Shown in pieces: positions 9,745-18,197 of a stretch of DNA of 25,192 bases. The DNA is taken from assembly GCA_032718475.1 (NCBI GenBank), contig JAUCBJ010005867.1, positions 1-25,192 of the forward strand, written 5' to 3'. The notes below the pieces were generated by a model that worked only from the letters and a program-made list of their open reading frames with translations, was not told the DNA's origin and did not search any database. This DNA comes from Nemertoderma westbladi (taxonomy: Eukaryota > Xenacoelomorpha > Nemertodermatida > Nemertodermatidae). Both the position numbers and the translations under genes were made by a program. Position 1 is the first letter of the stretch, and every line of letters begins with the position of its first letter.

Positions 9745-10257
9745 ACTATGTACTGGCAACTAACAGGAAAAGGTGGGGGTCTATATATATATATAAGTTT
9801 TAAAGGGGAATACCTGATAGGTGAATCCCAGAAAGGTTAACGTGTATGTATGTACTGTATAACGTAAGGTAATTGTGATAGGGAAAATACACCGAGTTAG
9901 TTGTAAGCTGTCAATCTAAAGTACAAATATAGGGTTGCAGGTTGGGTTATAAGGTTGGGAGAAGTTGATAGGGAAATCCCAGGAGTGGTCATGTGTCTAC
10001 ATACTGAATGGTATAATTGGATTAGGTAGGTTACATAGGATTATGAGGTATCTACTTAAAGCGCATGGTTAGGTAGAATTCAACATAATGATAGCTGTAA
10101 TTTTTACATAGTAAGAAATCACAAGAAACAGAAAAACCAAGACAAAACAAAAAGGAAGGTAGGGGAAAAGCACATAAAAACCCCGGAAATTCGCTATGGA
10201 GGGCACTGTAGTTGTGTAAGATATAGAATATAGGGTGTATTATATAAAACGTTGGGT

Positions 10258-11262
10258 TTAGATTGCTGGTCTTGCTACGTTAAGTGGGGGGTTGTATGTA
10301 TAGATTAGGTTAGCTTCCGTCGCTAGTAGTTCAGCTATGTTTGTGAATTGTTTTATGGTTGCGGTGCATAGATTTTCTAAACCACAACCGTATATGTGCC
10401 TAGCTAGGAGTATGTCTTCGTGTGTTTTTCCGTCATTGGCTCGTGAGGGGTAGTGTCGTATGTTGTTGTGGTGTCCATTAAAGCGTTCGTGAAGTTTCTG
10501 TCTCGTTTGGCCTATGTAGTATAGAGTAGGGTGGCAGTGGCACCAGGCCAAGTAACATACAGTGTGGGACTTACATGTATAGTGTCCTTTTATCTTTTCA
10601 CCCCATGGTGTCTGTTGTATGTTAGTGATAGTTTTGCATGTAAGGCAGCGGCTAGAGTTACATGGCTCATTAGTGGTGTTATTTGTGTGTGTTTGCGATT
10701 GAGTTTTATTTTTGGTTAGTATTTGTCCTAGTGATGTGGGGTTCTTCGTGACTACATTAATGTTGATGTCAAGATTGTAGTTTTTGGAGTATCTACGTAC
10801 AGTCATCTGTTGGTTAGTGGATAGGTAAAATGTGGGTTTCGAGTTAGTGTCTTTAGGTCTAGTTTGGGGAGTCCAATGTCTAAGTTTGTTAAGGAGGTTC
10901 TGGGGGTACTGCCTGAGTAGACATTCGCCAAGGAATTCGTCTCTGAGTTTGGTATAGTCGTTAGACTCGCTACATCTGCGGTGGATGCGTAGGAGTTGGC
11001 TACGAATTACGGATAGTAGTAATTTTTTATCATGGAAGCTATTGTAGTGAATCGGGAGTTTATTGCTAGTTGGTTTTATGTATAATGTAGTTGTTAGTGT
11101 TTCGTTGTTAATCTGTGTCAAGACGTCAAGGAATGGGAGTGATGTGTGGGAGTATTCAATGGTGAATTGTATATCAGAGTTTTGGAATAAGTCGTTACAA
11201 GAGGAGTTGTTAGTGATTTTCTGTATGTTGTGAATATCCTGTTCACTTAATATACGTTGTAC
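10258..11262 (-). pseudogene. PLE ORF, C-terminal part: RT thumb, Zn-like linker, GIY-YIG endonuclease
   Basis: The frame is open from just after the FVDE motif (frameshift near 11262) down to the stop at 10258. It begins with RT palm/thumb text (IQFTIEYSHTSLPFLDVLTQ) and continues through LYIKPTSNKLPIHYNSFHDKK. A cysteine-rich linker (CNSSRCLTC) follows. The GIY-YIG domain has CYLAWC, then LYYIGQTRQKLHERFNGH with the conserved Arg, a catalytic-type Glu in LLATEANLI, and NPPLN near the end. The expected nuclease residues seem present. The PLE endonuclease nicks target DNA for primed reverse transcription. The copy is broken upstream, so the ORF is called a pseudogene. Confidence 0.82.
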
Positions 11263-12506
11263 TATACCATAGCTTCGTCAACAAACCGTTTGTAGAATGG
11301 AATAGGGTAAGTTGTATTATCGTCTGGGCGGGTTATGTTTGGATCCTAGGTTGAGGTAGTTTCGTTAGTTATGGTTATATTAGGATCTGAGATAGATAGG
11401 ATAGTTTCTGGAATATTGATGTTGGAATCTAGAGGTGTAAGGTTAGATATTGGGGTCGTTATTATTGGATCTGAGAAAACGAGGTTAGGTGTAGTGTTTG
11501 GTGCTAGTTTAGTTTTATAAGTTACTGAGGTAGTTATATTATTACAGACTAGGGTGGAAGGGGTAGGTTCCGGGGTAGTTACATATATTAGTTCCAGGGG
11601 TAGTTATGTTAGTTTTGTTAGTTTCAGGGGTATTTATGTTAGTTTTAGGGGTAGTTATGTTAGTTGCAGGGGTAGTTATGTTAATATCAGGAGTAGTTAT
11701 GTTAGTTTCATGGGTAGTTAGGGTAGTTTTGGGGGTAGTTATGTTAGTTTCAGGGGTGGTTGTATTAGTTACAGGGGTAGTTATGGTAGTTCTGTGAGTT
11801 TCAGTGGTGTTTTTGATAGATTTTAGGGGAATTATACTAGGATTATATCTGGTCTTGTTAGTAGTGTTGGGATCAGTGGTTGTTGAGCTCGGGTTGGTAG
11901 GGGTGGTTAGATCCAGATCGGGTGTGTTAGTATCCAGGTTAGTTGTGTTAGGGAGTCTGTTTGATACACTCGCGTTTAGGTAGTTATTAATGGGGTTGTT
12001 CAGGATGTGGAGGAAGTGTATCTCTAATCTAGATATGGTTAGGCTAGCGTAGTTTTTCGAGAAACTGCTACCCATGGCTGCGCCTCGTAATTGAAGGTAT
12101 AGTGTGTTATCAAAAGTGAAGTAATTATGTTCAAGTATAAATCGGACGAGTAGTATAAAGTTATCTAATGAGATGAGTGTTTGTTGTGTGAAGTGCGTGT
12201 CCTCGGAGAGTGCTTGTCGTAGTGCCCTACATCCTACATCATGGGTAATGTTGGTGTACATGTCTACTACGTCCAGTGAAATCAGAGTGCAGTCGGGTCC
12301 AATATCTCTAGGGAGGGCTGATAGGAAGTCGTCTGTCCCTTTTAAGTTAGACTCCAGGCGAGTGACCGCGGGTTCTAGAAGGTCGTTAGCAAAGCGGGAA
12401 AGTGGGTGTAGAAGGGTGCCCATGGTGGCAACTATAGGTCTGCCCTTAGGTAAGAGTCTACCGTCGCCCCAGTTTATCCATGATTCCCTGTCCATGTGGT
12501 CTTTAA
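11263..12506 (-). pseudogene. PLE ORF, RT palm with large Thr-rich insertion, disrupted
   Basis: From about 12506 the frame reads IKDHM and then LPKGRPIVATMGT. Motif A is LISLDVVDMYTNI and motif B is LRGAAMGSSFSKNYASL. After HFLHILNNPINNYLNA the sequence turns into a Thr/Asn/Pro-rich tract (roughly 11985-11290), including about nine 7-residue repeats of type TTPxTNI. The tract changes frame near 11583 and has a stop near 11350. It ends at PFYKRFVDEA (11274-11285), the motif C position, where PLEs normally have YVDD; here the second acidic residue is Glu. The insertion is about 230 residues long and separates motifs B and C, which are normally a few dozen residues apart. The copy has several breaks, so it is not active as it stands. 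Confidence 0.78.
11595..11800. repeat. 21-bp minisatellite inside the PLE RT
   Basis: About nine copies of a 21-bp unit like ggggtagttatgttagtttc are seen. On the minus strand they encode TTPxTNI heptads. The 21-bp period keeps the frame, so the array is consistent with expansion within a coding sequence. Confidence 0.88.
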
Positions 12507-13178
12507 TAGTACGCTATCATAGGGTGTTTAGGTAGTAGTAGTGGGTGTAGTGTGTGTTTGGTGTCGATATTACAGGTTTGTAGTAGTGCGTCAAGTTGTG
12601 TTCTGTATTTATTAGTAGGGTCTTTAGTTAATGTAGTATAGGTGTTAGGGTCTCTTAAAATACGTAAGCATTCATTTTTATAGTCATTGGTATCTAGGAT
12701 TAGAGTGGTACCAGATTTATCGCCCCTACAGATACGAATGTTAGTGTTGGACTTGAGTGATTTGAGGACAGTTCGTTGTTGTTTCGTAAGGTTGTCCTGA
12801 GGTACATTTTTGGGGGAGACATTGGGTGTTCGGTCTACGTCACGGTGTAGTTCGGCGATGAGAGCTTCCACTATTTCGTCGTCGCTTTTCGGTGGTAGGG
12901 CTCAAGGGGGTGTTTTTAGAGATTTGTTGAGTTGTCTGATTAGTTTGTTGTTGGCGTCCTTTGAGTTGGTGTGTGCTCCTGGGTCGTTGGTGGTTGCTCC
13001 ATTGTTGTTAGTCTTCGTCCCTGGGGTGTTGGTGCTCCCGTTTTGGTCGTTGGTTATCGTTCCTGAGTAGTTGGTGTTCACTTCCGGGTTGTTTCCCGCC
13101 CCTGTGTTGTTGGCGTTTGTCCATGGGTTGGTGTTCGCCCCTGGGTTGTTGTTCGCCCGTGGGTTGGTGTTTTCCCAT
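12503..13178 (-). pseudogene. PLE ORF, N-terminal part with heptad-like repeats
   Basis: The frame from about 13178 to 13008 reads a Gln/His/Arg-rich array (MGKHQPTGEQQPRGEHQP and variants at about 7-residue spacing), then continues after a frame change through NNKLIRQLNKSLK. From 12871 comes recognisable PLE N-terminal text: NLTKQQRTVLKSLKSN, ICRGDKSGTTLILDTNDY and NTYTTLTKDPTNKY, the usual approach to the RT fingers. The frame ends at 12503 (AYY stop) and continues in another frame as IKDHM, so a small indel lies near 12505. The start at 13178 is uncertain because the LINE junction is right there. Confidence 0.7.
13010..13175. repeat. About 21-bp repeat array at the PLE 5' end
   Basis: Variants of gttggtgttcgcccctgggt recur about every 21 bp. 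They encode the Gly/Glu-His-Gln-Pro repeats at the N-terminus of the PLE ORF. This is a second, different 21-bp array in the same element. Confidence 0.7.
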
Positions 13179-13180
13179 AA

Positions 13181-14983
13181 ATCTACAGGAGCTAATAAAC
13201 CAACAGGTTGATGCCATCAATGATGCTGACGACAGCAGGCAATCATCCCAGGCATGGAAATCGATCAATCTGCTTACTGGGCGTAAAAGCCAACCAACCA
13301 CCAAGGTTAAGGCTGAATCACCAGCCGATCGCCTCAATGGTTGGAAAGCCCACTTTGAAAAGCTCCTCAATAATGACAGGGTATTGCCTGATAACTTTAT
13401 AGAAGTAAAAGTGTCTGAGTCTGTACTCCCAGATATTCCCATTGGCGATATCTCCTTTGCAGAAGTGAAGGCTGCTGCAAAGAGCATTAAGACCAATCGT
13501 GCCAGTGGAGTAGATGGTGTTCCCCCTGAGGTCTTTAAAATACCTGAGTGTTTAACGCTCATCTATCCCATCATAGTAGACATGTACCGAACAACAAGAG
13601 TCCCACAAGAAATGAAAACAAATAAGTTGGTGCCAGTTCCCAAGAAGGGCAACCTAACACTCTATGGTTCTATTCGGGGAATCTCATTGATCTCGATTGC
13701 TGCAAAACTATACAATAGGATTCTATTAAATCGCATCAGGGATCCCATTGAGAGACTGCTCCGTGGAAATCAGAATGGGTTCCGTAATGGTCGTGGGACC
13801 ATGGAGCCCATTTTGGCACTTAGAAGGATAATTGAAGAGTTATCAAAAAAGAAAGACAGGCATCTGGCTGTTATCTTTGTTGACTTCTTCAAGGCCTTTG
13901 ATTCAGTCTCTCGCTCACGTATGTTCAGCATACTTTCATTATATGGGATTCCTGATGAAATTATTGCAGCAATCAGATCAGTATACGATGGTTCGACAAC
14001 ATTTGTGTCTACTGTTGACGGTGACACAGAACCATTTGAAGTGTTATGGGGCGTCCTCCAAGGAGACACACTTGCACCATTCTTGTTCATTATTGTGGTT
14101 GACTATGTTCTACGTATGTCCTTAGATCATTATAATGATGATGGGGTGATGATAACTCCACCTACTGGCTCCAGAAGTCGAGGAAATCCTGCCAAGTACC
14201 TAACTGATCTAGACTTTGCTGATGACTCTCAGAATCACTAGAGGGAGCCCAATGGCTCCTCAGCTCATTAGAACATGCTGCTTCTAGTGTTCGTCTTTTT
14301 ATTAACTCCAGAGAGACCAAAATTTTGACAGTTAACTTTGAAAGTTCTCAGCAAGTCTCCGATCGGTTGAGCATAAGCTCAACGGATGGTATGCTTGAGC
14401 ATGTGGACGACTTCTGTTACCTGGGATCATGGATCCGGAAGTCAGGTGAGGACCTTCGAATACGTAAGGGAAAGGCATGGGCAGCCTTGAATAGGCTTTC
14501 CAGGATTTGGAAGTCAACGAGAATTAATCGGAAACTTAAGGTCCGATTATTTAGAGCAGCAGTAGTTCCAGTACTCCTCTATGGGAGTCCATGCTGGGCT
14601 CTAACTGCTGAGGACACCATATCTCTGGATGGCACATTCACAAGAATGCTACGCCAGGCTCATTGTGTCAAGTACAATGCACACATCTCCAACCAGACAC
14701 TTATAACATTGGAGGTGTCTCATTGGTTCCCCCAAGCTTGACACTAGAACAAAATCGCTTCCGCTTTGCAGGACATTGCTTTCGCCGTGAGGACCAGCCA
14801 GTGCATAATCTTGTACTTTGGCAGCCTCATGGAGTGAATAAGCATGGTGGACAGCCTATGACTTTCTTGAGATGCATCATAAAGGACACTGGCCTTGAAG
14901 ATGCGGATGGTCTAGCAAATGTCATGGGTGATAGGGAGTTGTGGCGGCTCAATTTTGTCGACAAGCTGGCACAGCATTCTTAA
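13181..14983 (+). pseudogene. Non-LTR reverse transcriptase, LINE copy 2, frame-disrupted
   Basis: RT fingers carry ASGVDGVPPEVFK and LVPVPKKGNL. QNGFRNGRGTMEPILALRRIIEE follows, then motif A (VIFVDFFKAFDSV), motif B (GVLQGDTLAPFLF) and motif C (DLDFADD, ending at 14226). Directly after FADD about 10 bases seem to be missing compared with copy 1 (where IALL follows), which shifts the frame. It continues as SLEGAQWLLSSLEHAA, then YLGSWIRKSGED and LYGSPCWALT. A second shift near 14700 leads to RFRFAGHCFRREDQP, ending at 14983. The catalytic residues are present, but the protein is broken twice. Open-frame residues read before 13181 belong to the opposite-strand PLE repeat array and are not part of this ORF. 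Confidence 0.85.
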
Positions 14984-15021
14984 AAATGCAGCTGCAATGC
15001 AGCATGCCGATACTAGTAGTG
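13181..15021 (+). mobile_element. RTE-like non-LTR retrotransposon, copy 2 (5'-truncated)
   Basis: It has the same domain order as the LINE at 1435-3538 and also ends in a gatactagtagt tail shortly after the stop. The 5' end starts inside the linker between endonuclease and RT (ELINQQVDAI) and abuts the minus-strand PLE without any spacer. It lies in what should be the unit C intron: unit C intron sequence resumes at about 15035. No clear target-site duplication is seen because its left flank is PLE. Confidence 0.85.
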
Positions 15022-15962
15022 AGTTGTACCTCTACTGGAGATCTATACAAATAATACAATATACAGCTTTAATGGAAAACAGAAAAAAAAATTGCTGACT
15101 GGACACCATGTGAATCCACTGGACAACCACTAGACAACTAAAATAAACCTGTACCCTATAGTGGTTACACAATTAATGCTTAACTCCTGGTGGGCCTGCT
15201 CTACATCCCTCAATTTTTTACATTATCCATCATGGTCCATCTTATGCACAATTAGGTTATATGTGTTGATTGTCTAGCATACCCTATAGAAAACCCTCTT
15301 CTGGCTTTGTTAATGCCCTGATCATTGTCTTGGAGAACAGCATCAGGCAGATGAGCTCTATGTAAAAATGGTGAAGAGTTTTGGAGCGAAAGTCTCATCT
15401 TGTGTTGATATTGTCATCTTTATCAATGATTGAGATGGAATTGACCCAACTGTGTGCTTTACAATCAATTCTCAATTCTGTAACACAATCACTTCTTCAT
15501 GATATAGTACCCGAATGCAGCAAGGAGTTTCACTTGTATGATGATGTATAGTAGTATATGGGAGGAGAAGTTCCCCTAATGATCTTCAATACCAATATCG
15601 CAATTGCAACTTGACATTATGTAAGCGGATCCATTTCATGTACGTACACCTCATACCCATAAAATGGGGGGTGGACTGATTTATCAATCAGTTAAGGTAT
15701 GCAGCCAATAAGGCATACCACAAAATGAATGATGCAACAATGTTAGCCAAGAGGTGTTAGTTACAACTCACCTATCACCTTAGGGAATAGAGGCTAACAT
15801 AGGCCCAAGGGGACATAGGGATTGTAAGGCTAGGATAAGCCAACCAATTGGAGGGCCATGGATGGCAATTACTACTGGGAGATGAGTATCGTTTGGTTGG
15901 CCAATTATACGTGTTAAGGCTATCTAATGTGTCAATCCTGCCATGAACCCACTAGCCAACCA
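15022..15962. other. Non-coding sequence, part of the unit C intron; shared block with unit D
   Basis: No gene is seen. The stretch at about 15035-15330 matches 22222-22500 in the unit D intron in the same orientation, for example ctactggaga and cttatgcacaattaggttat in both. This supports reading 15.02-17.1 kb as the remnant of the unit C intron. The rest (15331-15962) has only short hairpins, such as ggtatgcagcc...ggcatacc at about 15697-15721. Confidence 0.65.
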
Positions 15963-16883
15963 GGATCCCGCATTAGAGCAATGACTTTGAACAATTCTTC
16001 GCGATTTTCGCATTCTTCGCAAACGTCGCAATTTTTGTGAAGATTGTGAAAATCGCGAAATTTCGCAAACGTCGCGATCTTTTGTGTATAACAATACTAT
16101 AGGTGGAGTTTTGCAAACGTCGTGATCTTCACGATATTTTGTGTTTACCAATACTATAGGTGGAGCTTCGCAAACGTAGCGATCTTTGCGAATGTTCTAG
16201 AACATTCATATATATTTTTTCATATATATTATTTACAATTTTTCTAGAATAAAATATATTATTAGTTCTAGAGAAAAAAAAATATTTTTAAATAAAATAG
16301 CTAAAATGTTCTATAGTATTATATGACACTATTATTATTAGTATTGTTCGCAGAATTCTAGAGTGTTATATATATACAGACAGATGGTATAAAATTGTAT
16401 TCTAGAAGTCCATGTATTTGTGTGGGCCTTCCAGAAATTTTGCTATTTTTGCGTCACTGTACCTATAATGGTATTAATAAATAATATTATTAAAGGTGGA
16501 GAAATTTTTTTATCGAAGCTCCACATATAGTATTGGTAAACACAAAATATCGCGAAGATCGCGACATTCGCGAAGCTCCACATATAGTATTTGTAAACAC
16601 AAAATATGTAGCGAAGATCGCGACGTTCGCGAAGCTCCACATATAGTATTGGTAAACACAAAATATTGCGACGTTTGCGAAGCTCCACCTATAGTATTTG
16701 TAAACACAAAATCTCGTGAAGATTGCGACGTTTGCGAAGCTCCACCTATAGTATTGGTAAACACAAAATATCGCGAAGATCGCAATGTTTGCGAAATTTC
16801 GCGATTTTCGCAATAATCGCGACGTTTGCGAAGATCGCGAAAATCGTGAAGAAATGATCAAAATCGTTGCCTTACTCGGATCC
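15963..16883. mobile_element. CpG-rich foldback element built of 57-bp minisatellite units
   Basis: Both ends carry GGATCC (15963-15968 and 16878-16883), followed inward by inverted matching text such as ttcgcgattttcgca. The right arm holds about five units of 48-59 bp starting cgaagctccacatatagtat at 16514, 16571, 16630, 16678 and 16735. The left arm (about 15990-16195) holds two or three inverted copies of the same unit (ctataggtggagcttcg). The middle (about 16196-16500) is AT-rich. Open frames through the arms are repeat shadows, not genes. A foldback-type transposon is the simplest reading. No target duplication is certain. Confidence 0.75.
16514..16800. repeat. 57-bp minisatellite, right arm
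   Basis: Five consecutive units with a mostly 57-bp period (one of 59, one of 48) share cgaagctccac, tagtatt, gtaaacacaaaat and a tcgcgaagatcgcgac-type palindromic core. They are rich in CG in an otherwise AT-rich window. Confidence 0.9.
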
Positions 16884-17115
16884 CATCATACATTACCCTT
16901 TGCATTGGTGGGGTAAGTTTCCAGAAACTGGTGGGGAAGGCACAATGAGCTTATACGAGTTTGTAGAGCGGGTACACATATAGGTACTGATGCTGGGAAC
17001 TGCCCAGCATAGCAGAGGGTTTCTTTTAACTTATACTATAACCTCAACCTTACTGTATTCAACAGTGTCTGAGGGTTCCAGATAACTTTCCTGTTAATCA
17101 TATCACTCAACTCAC

Positions 17116-17639
17116 CTTATATAAACTGCCAGCCAAGCTGTAGCAAGCCAAGTTACCACCACCCAGGGTAAAAGCTTCAATGATGCGACAAACGAAACAA
17201 AGAACAATATAAGATACACCAGGTGGACCCAAATCCAATATGCCAAATAAAGCCATAGAAGCACCAGCCAATATATATCCCGATATTAGTACAACCTTAA
17301 CCGCAATATTTGGGATAAAATTTCCCAAAATAATGTATGAAAGACACCTTATTCCAGCATAAACACCAAACAGGATGCCAATGAGAGATCATTAAAGCCA
17401 CGAGTGATGGCCCTGGTAGTAAAGAATGCAGCTGGCAGAGAGAAACACATTCCTGCACTGAAAGCTTGGATAACCAAAAGGATTGTATTAGTAAGACGAT
17501 GTCTAATAATCCTCCATAAAATATTCCCGGAATTATTTTTTAAAATGATTGTTGAATCACGAACGTCTTCATCAGGTTTACTTGTACATTTATAATCATC
17601 AATAACATCAACATCTGATAGAGCTATGATTTTCTTCAT
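17116..17639 (-). pseudogene. SLC18B1-like: SLC18B1-like unit C exon 1, frameshifted, no exon 2 in place
   Basis: This is a paralogue of the unit A exon 1 (MKKIIALSDVDVIDDYKC) with the same phase-0 donor (AAG|GTGAGT). One T is missing at about 17389 (gagat-catt here, gagattcatt in A and B), which breaks the frame after RGFND near the start of TM2. The remaining part reads on in the next frame with the family loop (GNFIPNIAVKVVLISG) and TM3-TM4. To its left only intron remnant, foldback repeats and retroelements are found before unit B, so its exon 2 is missing. Frameshift plus missing exon make a pseudogene, unless it splices to the unit B exon 2. Confidence 0.82.
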
Positions 17640-17740
17640 TATAACAATTTGGCAAAGTAAGTGAAAGATGATAGCAACACGAATAATATCTGTAACTCTG
17701 ATTGTGTATTAATAATGAATCAATTGATAATGTATGTATG

Positions 17741-17758
17741 TATATTTATATATACAGT
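17741..17758 (-). promoter_or_regulatory. TATA-like sequence upstream of unit C
   Basis: The minus strand reads ctgtatatataaatatac about 105-120 nt upstream of the unit C ATG. It is at the same relative place as in unit A. It is supported by position and paralogue conservation only. Confidence 0.4.
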
Positions 17759-17800
17759 ATTAGGCCTAAAGTTAAAACGTCTTCAGATTGCTGTCTGGCT

Positions 17801-18197
17801 GTGTTTCAATGTTTCAATGTTTATTTTACCCTTCAAATAATAATTCAAAATAACAATAACTCAGTATAAAATAGAAATTAACATGAATACATACTATATA
17901 TGGTAAGTTCTATATAAAAGGGTACTGGAGAACAGCCAAATAGCAGGGCTAGTAAACGGCTGCCCACCAGGAGGATGGGATTATATAAAATGTAAATATA
18001 TGTAACATTTGATAGAATGGATGTAGTAAGTAGTGGTTTGAAGTAATATTATACTGTAGGGTGTTGCAGATGCAGAATAGAGAGGTGAAGAAGAAGATGG
18101 CATATAGATAGATAGATAATGTAGGTAAGGTAGAGTAGAAAGTAGATAGATAAGAATAGGAAGGATAGGGACTATGTATTAGGAGTGCTAATTTAGC
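17801..18197 (-). mobile_element. CR1/L2-like LINE 3' UTR fragment
   Basis: This block of about 395 bp is absent from the paralogous unit A region: 3620-3640 reads straight through. On the minus strand it ends in two copies of the 8-mer attgaaac, the kind of short tandem 3' tail seen on CR1/L2 LINEs. Its right end has no coding sequence, so it is a very short 5'-truncated insertion. A 4-bp gctg may be duplicated at the flanks. Confidence 0.6.

Larger units (their letters stand above)
9654..13178 (-). mobile_element. Penelope-like retroelement (PLE) with GIY-YIG endonuclease
   Basis: Minus-strand order is a repeat-rich N-terminus, PLE N-terminal region, reverse transcriptase, Zn-finger-like linker, GIY-YIG endonuclease and an untranslated tail of about 600 bp. 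This is the layout of EN-plus Penelope-like elements. The left limit is set where unit B upstream homology stops (about 9653). The right limit is where the RTE-like LINE begins (about 13181). No matching pLTR is seen at the right end, so the 5' side may be truncated. The tail holds a hammerhead-like core at about 9705-9744, as known for PLE terminal repeats. Confidence 0.85.

Noticed and set aside
11606-11797. Plus-strand Val-rich hydrophobic repeat frame, possible amyloid or membrane protein
   Set aside because: It is the antisense reading of the 21-bp minisatellite inside the PLE RT.
13117-13180. N-terminal extension of the LINE copy 2 ORF with Cys/Pro repeats
   Set aside because: This is the antisense of the PLE N-terminal repeat array; LINE homology begins only at about 13181.
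16443-16861. Overlapping open frames of 81-123 codons on both strands with repeated peptide text (VFTNTICGAS)
   Set aside because: They are translations of the 57-bp minisatellite; all frames are open because the repeat lacks stops.
15963-16883. CRISPR-like array because of regular direct repeats
   Set aside because: Units are contiguous without unique spacers, flanked by inverted copies, and the genome context is eukaryotic.
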